DNA from: JANXQG01 sp037147235 | Lineage (GTDB): Bacteria; Planctomycetota; Planctomycetia; Pirellulales; Thermoguttaceae | Assembly (NCBI GenBank): GCA_037147235.1 | Contig: JBAWVO010000153.1 | Coordinates: forward strand, 1 to 15,375 | Direction: 5' to 3' | Length of the DNA stretch: 15,375 nt | Shown: one piece after another, positions 1-7,416 of the stretch | How positions within the stretch are numbered: the stretch's first letter is position 1 | Layout: each line of letters opens with the position of its first letter | Program-made: the position numbers and the translations under genes | Notes under the pieces: model-generated | Seen by the model: the letters and a program-made list of their open reading frames with translations, nothing else | What the model was told of the DNA's origin: nothing | Database searches by the model: none

Positions 1-275
1 GAAGTCATAGCACAATACCCGATTTGATACAATGCCAGAAGGACACAAGGTGATTGCGACATTTGCTTGCTTAATGGCGGAGAAAAGCTATTGGTTGATA
101 TAGGCGACAGGTAGGGCAATGACAAATGTAAAAACGCCTTACCCGCCTACCCGTTTTGTGGCTTACACCAGGGAATTCCTTGGGGTCAATCATGAAACGT
201 CTTATCTTGATTGAATCTGCTTCGTTTCCTTTCTGCCGAGGATGGCCCCACCGCCATCGAATACGGTAAAGAATC

Positions 276-701
276 ATGCCACTGGTAGTTCGACAAAGAC
301 GAAGAAAACGCGGTGGCGCAGTGGCGGTCGAATTTGCCATGACAGCCCCCATCTTGTTTCTGTTCGTCTTCGCAATCTTTGAATTCGGTCGGGCTTTCAT
401 GGTGATCGACCTGCTGGGCGATGCCGCTCGCGTCGGATGCCGCGAGGGTGCCATCCAGGGGAAATCGACGTCGAGCATCAAAGCGGACGTCCAGAGCCGA
501 TTGCAAGGTGAAGGCATCAACGGTGTAACCGTCGATGGCGTCGTTGTCACGGTCAATGGTGTCGTTGCCGATACCTCAACCGCTCAGTCGGGTGACACCA
601 TCAACGTCGCTGTTTCCATACCTGCCAGTTCGGTCACCTGGACAAACACCAACTTCATCTCGGGAAATTTATCGGGCCAATCGAGTTTGGCAAAAGAATG
701 A
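276..701 (+). CDS. TadE-like minor pseudopilin
   Basis: Predicted 141-residue TadE-family protein of a Tad/Flp type pilus, expected in the inner membrane or pilus assembly complex. A basic N-terminus (RQRRRKRGG) leads to a prepilin-type site, with Gly14 before Ala15 and Glu19 at position +5, as in TadE/TadF pseudopilins. A single hydrophobic helix follows at about residues 21-43, with the FEFGRAF motif typical of the family. The rest is a small soluble domain rich in Val, Thr and Ser. The start is the first ATG before the basic tail. No good Shine-Dalgarno sequence precedes it. The second tadE-like gene and the tadG-like gene follow on the same strand. The family is clear; the exact role (TadE versus TadF) is not. 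Confidence 0.85.
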   Translation: MPLVVRQRRRKRGGAVAVEFAMTAPILFLFVFAIFEFGRAFMVIDLLGDAARVGCREGAIQGKSTSSIKADVQSRLQGEGINGVTVDGVVVTVNGVVADTSTAQSGDTINVAVSIPASSVTWTNTNFISGNLSGQSSLAKE

Positions 702-706
702 TCCTT

Positions 707-790
707 GTAGGGTGGGGAGAGTGAAACGAGCCCCACCAAAAGCGGACTGCAACAGAATTGGTGGGGCTCGCTGCGCTCTCCCCACCCTAC
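707..790. repeat. Long inverted-repeat (hairpin) element between the tadE genes
   Basis: Two 32-base arms, 707-738 and 759-790, are reverse complements at 29 of 32 positions around a 20-base spacer. The left arm begins GTAGGGTGGGGAGAG and ends CGAGCCCCACCA. The element starts 6 bases after the stop codon of the first tadE gene. A partial copy of the same sequence lies at 7348-7399, so it is a dispersed repeat rather than a one-off terminator. In RNA it would fold into a very stable hairpin and could attenuate or stabilise the tad transcript. Confidence 0.85.
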
Positions 791-837
791 GGTTGTACCA
801 AGAACCGGAAGAGCTATTGATTTTAATCGGCACTACG

Positions 838-1314
838 ATGCACACCGTCTCATTATCACGTATACGCCCACGGACGACTCGTGTTCTGGGCCACCGGCGG
901 AAGATCGCCCGGCGGGGTGCGGCGGTCGTGGAACTCGCATTGCTCCTGCCGCTGCTTTGCACCATCACGCTCGGCATGATGGAAATCGGCCGCGGCACGA
1001 TGGTCTCCAGGGCACTTTCCACCGCTGCGCGGAACGGCGCGCAGGTTGCGGTTCTTCCCACCACATTGAGCAATGCCACCGTCATCAGTCGGATCAACAG
1101 CGTGCTGACCGACAACAACCTCAGCCTCAGCACCGCGAATCCCCCCAAAATCTTCGTCAATGGTGTCTTGGCCGACGTATCAACCGCAATGACCAACGAC
1201 AAAATCACCGTCACCGTACAGATCAACGCTTCTCAAACCAGTTTGACCAACTTTAGCGTGTCGCTGCTCCAAAATATGACTTACTCCGGCACGATTACCA
1301 TGATGCGACAGTAA
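838..1314 (+). CDS. TadE-like minor pseudopilin, second copy
   Basis: Predicted 158-residue TadE-family protein of the Tad pilus system. After a long basic leader of about 27 residues comes the processing motif, Gly27 before Ala28-Ala-Val-Val with Glu32 at +5. A hydrophobic helix at about 33-55 contains MMEIGRG, the counterpart of FEFGRA in the upstream gene. The remaining part is a Thr/Ser/Asn-rich domain. The open frame extends upstream into the hairpin repeat. The ATG at 838 is chosen because it lies just past the repeat and gives a family-sized protein with a normal basic leader; no clear Shine-Dalgarno sequence is present. The tadG-like gene follows after 42 bases. Confidence 0.85.
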   Translation: MHTVSLSRIRPRTTRVLGHRRKIARRGAAVVELALLLPLLCTITLGMMEIGRGTMVSRALSTAARNGAQVAVLPTTLSNATVISRINSVLTDNNLSLSTANPPKIFVNGVLADVSTAMTNDKITVTVQINASQTSLTNFSVSLLQNMTYSGTITMMRQ

Positions 1315-1356
1315 TGCGAGTCCAATCCATTCCTTCACAAGCAAGGGGGTCCGATC

Positions 1357-2541
1357 ATGAATCATCGCACTTCGCGCAAACCGCGCCGTAAAGGGGCCAT
1401 TACCGTCCTGATGGCGTTTCTCGCCATCCCGTTACTAGGCATGGTGGCTTTTGCCGTCGATATGGCCTGGATCGCTTCTACAAAGGCCCGGCTGCAGGCC
1501 GCTGCCGATGCCGCGGCCGTTTCCGGAGCCAGGCAATTGATCAACGGATACGTGCTCTTTAACGCTCCCTTGGCGACCGGAAAGGAGTATATCATCAGCA
1601 GTGCCGAGACCAGTGCCAAGACTTATGCCAAAAATTTCGCCAGCTACAACGGTGCCGGCGGTGTCGATTCGCTGACGCTCAACGACAGCGATATCGAGTT
1701 TGGCTATACCTCGAGTTCGGGAAGCTATTCGACGACGCTGTCGGGAAAATTCCCCAATACCTGCAAAGTGACCCTCCGCCGCGACGGTTCGGCCAACGGC
1801 TCCCTGGCGTTGTTCTTCGCGCCGGTCTTGGGCATTTCGACCACGGCAGTGACGGCCACGGCTAGTGCCACGATCTACACCGGCACCACGGTGTCCAGTT
1901 TCAACTATGCCGCTGGAATCAACGGCGGTCTGTTGCCCGTCGGTCTCGACGTGAATGTCTGGACGACCTTCTACGCCACCGGCACCTCACCGGACGGCGT
2001 GGTCCACCGGGCATCCAACGGCTCACCGCAGTTGCAAATCTACCCATCGCCCGGCAACGCACCTGGAAACTTCGGCCTGGTAAGCATCGGACCACCCGCG
2101 ACCAGCACGCCAACTTTTAGCAGTTGGCTCTCCAATGGCCCCAGTCCCAGCGATCTCCAGTACTTTGATGACAACAACCTCGTACCGGTTTCGTTAAGTT
2201 CGCCCAAGGCTTGGGCGGGCGGCCCGGGTTTGAAAAGCAGCCTGGGAAACGACTTCGCTAACGCCATGAACCAATCGCGCCTTTTGCCGGTTTTTCAGCC
2301 CGTTTCCACCAGTCCCTACGTGGCCGCCGGCGGAAACGGCAGCAACTCTTACTACAACATCGTTGGTTTCGTGGGCGTCTCGATCACGCAGGCCGACGGC
2401 AGCGGCTCCAACCTGAACATCTCCGTGCAACCGGTGGCCACAGTCGACCCCACCATGAATTATGACCCGAACACGGTTGTTCCCGCTGGCGAAGGCTCGT
2501 CGACAATAACGACGTTCGCGCTGCCCAAGCTGACGCAATGA
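1357..2541 (+). CDS. TadG-like pilus assembly protein
   Basis: Predicted 394-residue protein with the N-terminal TadG/TadE-like (putative Flp pilus-assembly) domain. The basic start RKPRRKG is followed by a hydrophobic helix at about residues 14-36, then AWIASTKARLQAAADAAAVSGARQL, split here as AWIASTKARLQ and AAADAAAVSGARQL, the typical signature of the family. The prepilin-like site keeps Gly13 but has Leu, not Glu, at +5, so processing by a prepilin peptidase is doubtful. The remainder is an exported-looking Ser/Gly/Asn/Thr-rich region. I see no von Willebrand A metal-binding motif, which many longer TadG proteins carry. The start is supported by AAGGGGG at 1343-1349, 7 bases before the ATG. 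It is the last gene of the tad group here and converges on the reductase. Confidence 0.82.
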   Translation: MNHRTSRKPRRKGAITVLMAFLAIPLLGMVAFAVDMAWIASTKARLQAAADAAAVSGARQLINGYVLFNAPLATGKEYIISSAETSAKTYAKNFASYNGAGGVDSLTLNDSDIEFGYTSSSGSYSTTLSGKFPNTCKVTLRRDGSANGSLALFFAPVLGISTTAVTATASATIYTGTTVSSFNYAAGINGGLLPVGLDVNVWTTFYATGTSPDGVVHRASNGSPQLQIYPSPGNAPGNFGLVSIGPPATSTPTFSSWLSNGPSPSDLQYFDDNNLVPVSLSSPKAWAGGPGLKSSLGNDFANAMNQSRLLPVFQPVSTSPYVAAGGNGSNSYYNIVGFVGVSITQADGSGSNLNISVQPVATVDPTMNYDPNTVVPAGEGSSTITTFALPKLTQ

Positions 2542-2606
2542 CCACGGCACCGTGATTGAGGGAAGTGTTTGCGGCGGAAAAAAGCGTTATCCGGCCGCGG
2601 CATCGT

Positions 2607-3590
2607 TTACCCCCGAATCAGCTCCCCCAGGGTCGCAATCTCTTCGGCCGAAAGTTCGATCTTTCCGGCCGCTGCGTTCTCCTTGGCCTGTTGGGCATCG
2701 CGGGCACCGCAGAGCACGCACGTCATGCCCGGTTGCGCGGCCGTCCAGGCGATGACCAACTGGCCGATCGTCGCGCCGTGCCGCTCGGCGATCGGTTGGA
2801 ACTGCTGCAAGAGGCCGTTGATCCGCTCGACGTTCTCTGGGCGGAAACGCGGATTGGCCTTGCGCAAGTCGCCCAGATTGTATTGCCTGTCGGGACGCAG
2901 CTTACCGGTCAACAGCCCGTTGGCCAGCGGTGAGTAGGCCAGTACCGAGACGTTGTTCTCGCTGCACCACGACAGGATACCGTTCTTCTCCAGCTTCCGA
3001 TCGAGCATACTGTATTGTTCCTGGGCTGAGTCGATCGGTCCATAGGCTTTGAGCAGTTCGAGGGAACAGTTTGAGACGCCGATTGCGCGGATCTTGCCCT
3101 CCTGCTTCAGCCGTTGGAGTTCGGCCACGGTATCGGCCAGCGGCGTACTGGGGTCCTGCCAGTGGGTTTGCAGGAGATCGAGGTGATCGGTCTGAAGATT
3201 TCGCAGGCTCCTCTCCACTTCTTCGCGGATGGAAGCCGGCCGCAGATTCTTGTAGATCTTTTTGTCCACCGGGCGGAGCGTGGCCCCTTGATCGTCGGCA
3301 TAGAAATGCAGCGTACCTTCTTCGCGATCCCATATCAGGCCGCACTTCGTCGCCAGCACGACCCGATCGCGGCGGTCGCGGATAGCTTGGCCCACCACCC
3401 GCTCGCTGTGGCCATAGCCGTACATGGGGGCCGTATCGATGAGATTGATCCCCTGGTCCAAGGCCGCGTGGATGGCGGCGATCGATTGCTGATCATCAGC
3501 CCCGCCCCACATCCATCCGCCGGTGACCCACGCACCGAAGCCGACAGATGAAATATCGATCCCTGACGATCCGAGTCTGCGCATTAACAT
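2607..3590 (-). CDS. Aldo/keto reductase
   Basis: A 327-residue aldo/keto reductase, a cytoplasmic NAD(P)H-dependent oxidoreductase with a TIM-barrel fold. The catalytic tetrad is visible as Asp52 and Tyr57 (DTAPMYGYG), Lys82 (ATKCG) and His143 (LLQTHWQDP). The IGVSN motif near residue 170 and the C-terminal nucleotide-binding stretch (VLCGARDAQQAKENAAA) are also present. The length is normal and the reading frame is intact. The first ATG is chosen because AAGAGG lies 5 bases upstream; a second ATG two codons in is possible. The gene follows the REC-kinase gene on the same strand after 115 bases, with a TATAAT box in that gap, so it is probably a separate unit. The substrate cannot be deduced; it resembles the general-purpose branch rather than a potassium-channel beta subunit. 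Confidence 0.93.
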   Translation of the reverse strand: MLMRRLGSSGIDISSVGFGAWVTGGWMWGGADDQQSIAAIHAALDQGINLIDTAPMYGYGHSERVVGQAIRDRRDRVVLATKCGLIWDREEGTLHFYADDQGATLRPVDKKIYKNLRPASIREEVERSLRNLQTDHLDLLQTHWQDPSTPLADTVAELQRLKQEGKIRAIGVSNCSLELLKAYGPIDSAQEQYSMLDRKLEKNGILSWCSENNVSVLAYSPLANGLLTGKLRPDRQYNLGDLRKANPRFRPENVERINGLLQQFQPIAERHGATIGQLVIAWTAAQPGMTCVLCGARDAQQAKENAAAGKIELSAEEIATLGELIRG

Positions 3591-3684
3591 AGTTACCTCT
3601 TAAACACCTGCTGGATGAACGGAACCCCACGAACACGGTCGTTGATCTGGATGCCGAGAATCACTCACTTCAGTTTACACGACA

Positions 3685-3690
3685 ATTATA
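3685..3690 (-). promoter_or_regulatory. Candidate -10 box of the aldo/keto reductase gene
   Basis: A perfect TATAAT on the minus strand lies about 95 bases upstream of the reductase start and 16 bases past the stop of the preceding kinase gene. No convincing -35 hexamer is seen at 17 bases. GACAAT occurs twice around the box on the plus strand. This is weak evidence, based on position and one hexamer. Confidence 0.3.
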
Positions 3691-3705
3691 GCGACAATGC
3701 GGTGC

Positions 3706-4818
3706 TCAGAGGGTTACGGTGAACGTGCTGCCGGCGTCCGGGTGGCTTTCGACATTCACATCGCCGCCGTAAAGCAGGGCGAGCTTCTTGACGATCGAAA
3801 GCCCCAGTCCGCTGCCGAGAATATGGCGAGTCTTATCATTGCGGATGCGCACGAACTCGCCAAAGAGTTGCTTGAGTTCTTCCTCGCTCATGCCGATGCC
3901 GGTATCGGTCACGGTAATCTCGGCTTTTGTTCCCGCTTGTTGCAAGGCCACGTCCACGCGTCCGCCGTCGCGATTGTATTTGATGGCATTGGTGAGCAGG
4001 TTGTTGAAAATGATTTCGATTTCGCGGGCGTCGGCCGAAATCATCAGCGGTCCGATGGAATGAAGTTCAACGGTGACGGTGCGTTCCGCGGCCTGGGCGG
4101 CGACGGCCTCGATGGCCGAGGCTGCGGCCATGGCCAGATCGACCTGCGCCAACTCGCGATTCTTCTCGCCCGATTCAATCTGGGTGAGGTCCAGCAGGTC
4201 GGCAATCAGCTTCCGCATTCCATCCATGCGAGTGAGGCTGCGGGTGATCAATTCGTCATAGACGGCTAGGTTATCGCCCAGTTGATGATTGTGCAGGATG
4301 TCGAGATAGCCCGCCACGGCATTCAGCGGAGCTTTCAGCTCGTGCCCGAGTACGCGGATGAACTCGAAGCGGACGCGGCGTTTTTCCTCGGCGAGCCGCC
4401 GGGCTTGTTTGGCCAAGATCAGTCGTGCAGCGGCCTTGCGTATCGTGCTCTTCAGTTCGTCGGGCGTGAACGGCTTGGCCAGAAAGTCGTAGGCCCCGCG
4501 CTTCGTCGCGGCCACGGCCGTCTCGATCGAGGCGTAGGCCGTGATCATGATCGTCAGCATGTCGGTCTCGCGATCCGCCAGACGATCGAGTACGTCCAGG
4601 CCACTGATGCCGGGCATCTTGTGATCGAGTAACAGAATGTCGGGCGGGTTGCGGTCAATTTTCTCCAGGGCCTCTTCACCCGACTCGGCCTGGTCGACGG
4701 AGAAGGTCACGTTGCCGCTGACGTCGGGCACGCACACGGAGAAATCGCGCAGCGTACGAGTAACGCCCAGCCGCATGCCTAGTTCATCGTCGGTCACCAG
4801 AACCCGCAAAGTGTCCAT
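3706..4818 (-). CDS. Response regulator-histidine kinase (REC-HisKA-HATPase)
   Basis: A 370-residue soluble signalling protein. An N-terminal receiver domain (about 3-125) has acidic residues Asp10/Asp11, phospho-acceptor Asp65 (LLLDHKMPG) and Lys115 (FLAKPF). A short coiled linker leads to a histidine kinase core. His159 lies in the H-box (GHELKAPLNA), the N-box is NNLLTNAIKYN with Asn276, the G1 box is DTGIGM (305-310) and the G2 box is GSGLGL (335-340). No transmembrane helix or DNA-binding domain is present. It starts 7 bases after the CheY-like gene, with AGGA 5 bases before the ATG. A plausible role, inferred from context, is to receive phosphate on Asp65 from the upstream hydrogenase-fused kinase and so control its own kinase module. 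The downstream partner is not encoded here. Confidence 0.92.
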   Translation of the reverse strand: MDTLRVLVTDDELGMRLGVTRTLRDFSVCVPDVSGNVTFSVDQAESGEEALEKIDRNPPDILLLDHKMPGISGLDVLDRLADRETDMLTIMITAYASIETAVAATKRGAYDFLAKPFTPDELKSTIRKAAARLILAKQARRLAEEKRRVRFEFIRVLGHELKAPLNAVAGYLDILHNHQLGDNLAVYDELITRSLTRMDGMRKLIADLLDLTQIESGEKNRELAQVDLAMAAASAIEAVAAQAAERTVTVELHSIGPLMISADAREIEIIFNNLLTNAIKYNRDGGRVDVALQQAGTKAEITVTDTGIGMSEEELKQLFGEFVRIRNDKTRHILGSGLGLSIVKKLALLYGGDVNVESHPDAGSTFTVTL

Positions 4819-4825
4819 TGAATTC

Positions 4826-5242
4826 CTAAACTTTCACCGCAGGTCGGCTGAAGACCCGATCGATCTCGCGCATGAGTTGCTCGAAACGAATCGGCTTGGC
4901 CAAAAATGCGTCGGCCTTGATCCAAGAGCGTTGTTCGTCGGTCGAGAGGGTAAAGTCGAGGCCCGTTTCACTATTGACGGAGGTGACCAGAATCACGGGA
5001 ATTGAGGCGTCCTGCTTGCGGATGCGATGGCAGAGCGTGAAGCCCGCGTCCGGATTTTCCATCATCACGTCGATGACGGCCAGATCGGGCCGCTGCTGGG
5101 CCAAGATGGCCTCGGCTTCCTTCGTGCCATGGGCCACCAACACATTGAACCCGGCCGTCTCTAGGTGCAGGCGGTGCTGGAATAGAAAATCTTCGTCGTC
5201 GTCCACAAGCAACACGGTTCGTTTCGTTTCGATTTCAGTCAT
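4826..5242 (-). CDS. Single-domain (CheY-like) response regulator
   Basis: A 138-residue receiver domain with little else. The acidic pocket is Asp14-Asp15-Asp16 (LLVDDDED), the phospho-acceptor is Asp58 (LAVIDVMM), the switch Thr is Thr87 (ILVTS) and the conserved Lys is Lys116 (FLAKPI). A loop of about 15 residues between Thr87 and Lys116 (SETGLDFTLSTDEQRSWIK) is longer than in CheY. There is no output domain, so it likely works as a phosphate shuttle or by protein contact. AAGGGAG sits 6 bases upstream of the ATG. It lies between the hydrogenase-fused kinase and the REC-kinase on the same strand, 7 bases from the latter, which suggests a dedicated relay. Confidence 0.92.
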   Translation of the reverse strand: MTEIETKRTVLLVDDDEDFLFQHRLHLETAGFNVLVAHGTKEAEAILAQQRPDLAVIDVMMENPDAGFTLCHRIRKQDASIPVILVTSVNSETGLDFTLSTDEQRSWIKADAFLAKPIRFEQLMREIDRVFSRPAVKV

Positions 5243-5267
5243 GGTTTTCTCCCTTGATTATTCTACC

Positions 5268-5330
5268 GTACGTCAGGCTTTCCAGCCTGACCTTGTCCGG
5301 TTTAATGTCAGGCTGGAAAGCCTGACCTAC
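5268..5330. repeat. Inverted-repeat element in the kinase/regulator gap
   Basis: Two 24-base arms, 5268-5291 and 5307-5330, are reverse complements with a single mismatch, around a 15-base spacer. The core unit is GTCAGGCTTTCCAGCCTGAC, a perfect 20-base match between the arms. Each arm is itself partly palindromic (AGGCT...AGCCT). The element fills most of the 91-base gap between the hydrogenase-fused kinase stop and the response regulator start. It is unrelated in sequence to the GTAGGGTGGGG element. From its form it is a dispersed intergenic repeat; a role as a transcript-processing or attenuating hairpin is inference. Confidence 0.85.
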
Positions 5331-5333
5331 AAA

Positions 5334-7325
5334 TCACTCCTTGCGCGGCAAGGTTACGGTGAAGGTGGTGCCGGTCGGTCCGGCGGCCGGGTCGGCCTGC
5401 GACTGTACGCGGATGTCGCCGTTGTGCATTTTCACGATGCCATAGGTTACGGCCAGGCCCAGGCCCGTGCCCTTACCCATTTGTTTTGTGGTGAAGAATG
5501 GGTCAAAAACCTTCTTGATGTTTTCCGGGGGAATGCCCACACCCGTGTCGCGGACAATAAGGCGGACATTGTGCTCATCGCCCTCCGTGGCAATGGTGAG
5601 TGCCCCCCCGCTCTCCATGGCAGCCAGGGCATTGCTGACCAGATTCATGAGTACCTGCACGATCTGATCGCGATCAACTTCCACCATGGGATCGGCCAGA
5701 CCGTGCTTGATGTTGACCGTGACATTCTCGGTGACCGGGATCGTGAGCATCGCGCGATTAATCAACTCGCGGAGATCGTTGAAAATGCGGACGACCTTGT
5801 TCTGTCGGGCGAAATGGAGCAGCCCGGCGACAATCTTTTTACAACGGTCAGCCTGCTCGGCGATCATCACTAGGTCTTCTCGCATCTTCGACTGCGGTTC
5901 GCAATCATCCAGCAGCAGGTGGGCGTACATCAGCACGACGCCCAGCGGATTATTCACTTCGTGGGCAATCCCGGCGGCCAACTGGCCCATTGATGCCAGC
6001 TTCTCCGACTGCAAGAGGGCTTCCTGGGCGACCGCCAACTGGACATGCGACGACTCGACTTCTCGCAGTGCCATGCGGAGCTGATCAATCGTATGGGGCA
6101 GGCACATCTCAGTCTCGGCCAGTCGCTTATGGATCGCGACGGCATGTTCGCGGCAGGTATCGTAGCCGCAGGCCCCACAGTTCAGTTCATCGGCGGGAAC
6201 CCACTTTCCAATGCGGTGCATGATCTCTTCGATCTCGCCATGGGCCGGCACGGGAATGCGTTGGTCGTTGGCCTGGAAGGTGCGGCTCAGGTTCAGCCGA
6301 GACATCTCTTGCATGTCGTGCTGCCAGCACTCGTGGTCGCAGGTCTTCATGCGCGCGTTCACGTAGGTCCGCACCCGCCGGCGGCGATTGAACAGGGGCA
6401 GGTCGTTGGTCAAGCCCGCGCCCATGATGCAGCCTTCACAACAGAGTAATTCCAGCAGCTTAGCGCCGAGATCGCCGTCGGCAAACTCTTTGATCGCTTC
6501 CAGCACATGACTGCGGCCCTGGGTGGCCACGATCTCGCCCGTGAGGAGATCCTCGCGGAGGTTGGCCGCTTGGAGCACACCGCGACTGATGGGAAACAGG
6601 CCGCCGACACCCCCCTGGGGCGGGTCGAAATCGCTCGGCTCGACGAGGTCCGGATCGATGCTTGCCTCGGCGAACAACTCGCGCAACTCGGCAAAGGTAA
6701 TCGCGGCGTCGATCTCGCCGGCCACGGACTTGCCCTGGGCCTCCATCTTCTTGGCGATGCATGGCCCGATGAATACAATTTTGAGTTCCTTGTCATGGAT
6801 CTCTTTCAAGGCGCGGGCCGTGGCGATCATCGGCGAGACAATCGGAGCCAGAAACGGAACCAATTCCGGATAGTAACGCTCGACATAAGTGATAATCGCG
6901 GGGCAGGTCGTGGAGATATAGCGATGGCCGTTGCACACCAGCAAGAGTTCCCAGTACTCGCGGGCTACGAGGTCGGCACCGAAGGCCACCTCGACGACGA
7001 GATTGAAACCCAATTCGCGCAACATGCCAACCAATTGCGTGTGGTCGATGTCGACGAACTCGGCGGGAAAGCTGGGTGCCACGCAGGCCGCTACACGCGC
7101 GCCTGAATTGAGCAAGGCTCGCACTTCGTGGGACGTGCTGCGCAGCAACTTGGCGCCCTGCGAGCAGACGCGCACGCAATTTCCGCAGGCAATGCACCGC
7201 TCGCCGATCACTTGGGCTTGGCCTTCCGTGATGCGGATCGCCTTGACCGGACACTCCCGCACGCATGTGTAACACATGCGGCAGCGTTCTTCGACGGTGG
7301 TAATGTAGGCCTGGCCTGGGGACAC
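5334..7325 (-). CDS. HsfB-like [FeFe]-hydrogenase domain fused to histidine kinase
   Basis: A 663-residue cytoplasmic sensor kinase. Two ferredoxin-type [4Fe-4S] motifs come first (Cys15/18/21/25 and Cys44/47/50/54). An [FeFe]-hydrogenase large-subunit-like domain follows (about 75-310), with degenerate L1 (TTCPA, Cys141), L2 (GPCIAKKME, Cys189) and L3 (CCEGCIMGAG, Cys295 and Cys299). The proton-relay Cys before Cys141 is Thr. A further Fe-S domain uses Cys383/386/391/408 (NCGACGYDTC). A coiled linker leads to HisKA with His455 (GIAHEVNNPLG), N-box Asn565, G1 DTGVGIPP and G2 GKGTGLGL. No PAS or membrane segment is seen. The start must be the GTG at 7325: an in-frame TAA directly precedes it and no other start lies before Cys15. 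The likely role is an H2 or redox sensor regulating hydrogenase-related genes; the family match is firm and the signal is inferred. Confidence 0.9.
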   Translation of the reverse strand: MSPGQAYITTVEERCRMCYTCVRECPVKAIRITEGQAQVIGERCIACGNCVRVCSQGAKLLRSTSHEVRALLNSGARVAACVAPSFPAEFVDIDHTQLVGMLRELGFNLVVEVAFGADLVAREYWELLLVCNGHRYISTTCPAIITYVERYYPELVPFLAPIVSPMIATARALKEIHDKELKIVFIGPCIAKKMEAQGKSVAGEIDAAITFAELRELFAEASIDPDLVEPSDFDPPQGGVGGLFPISRGVLQAANLREDLLTGEIVATQGRSHVLEAIKEFADGDLGAKLLELLCCEGCIMGAGLTNDLPLFNRRRRVRTYVNARMKTCDHECWQHDMQEMSRLNLSRTFQANDQRIPVPAHGEIEEIMHRIGKWVPADELNCGACGYDTCREHAVAIHKRLAETEMCLPHTIDQLRMALREVESSHVQLAVAQEALLQSEKLASMGQLAAGIAHEVNNPLGVVLMYAHLLLDDCEPQSKMREDLVMIAEQADRCKKIVAGLLHFARQNKVVRIFNDLRELINRAMLTIPVTENVTVNIKHGLADPMVEVDRDQIVQVLMNLVSNALAAMESGGALTIATEGDEHNVRLIVRDTGVGIPPENIKKVFDPFFTTKQMGKGTGLGLAVTYGIVKMHNGDIRVQSQADPAAGPTGTTFTVTLPRKE

Positions 7326-7416
7326 TTAATGGACTTTCGTAGTTTTGGTAGGGTGGGGCGAGAAAAATGGTGGGGCTCGTTTCACTCGGCCCACATTACC
7401 GTTTGGGGACACTTAA
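7317..7416. mobile_element. Small repeat element inserted at the hydA/kinase junction, with 13-bp duplication
   Basis: The 13-base sequence TGGGGACACTTAA occurs exactly at 7317-7329 and 7404-7416. Between them lie 74 bases containing a partial copy (7348-7399) of the GTAGGGTGGGG hairpin element seen at 707-790. Its right arm (7368-7399) is full length, while the left arm is cut to GTAGGGTGGGGCGAG. One copy of the 13-mer carries the hydA stop codon and the other carries the GTG start of the kinase. Removing one copy plus the 74 bases (87 in all) would join TAA directly to GTG. This is the footprint expected of a small non-autonomous element with a target duplication. A replication-slippage origin is the alternative. 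Confidence 0.65.

Noticed and set aside
71..556. 161-codon open frame on the minus strand across the first tadE gene
   Set aside because: It lies antisense to a gene with clear TadE features, and its product has no recognisable domain or coding signature.
2542..2606. Terminator between the convergent tadG and aldo/keto reductase genes
   Set aside because: Only a 4-bp stem (CACGGCACCGTG) without a following T-run is visible; not enough to call.
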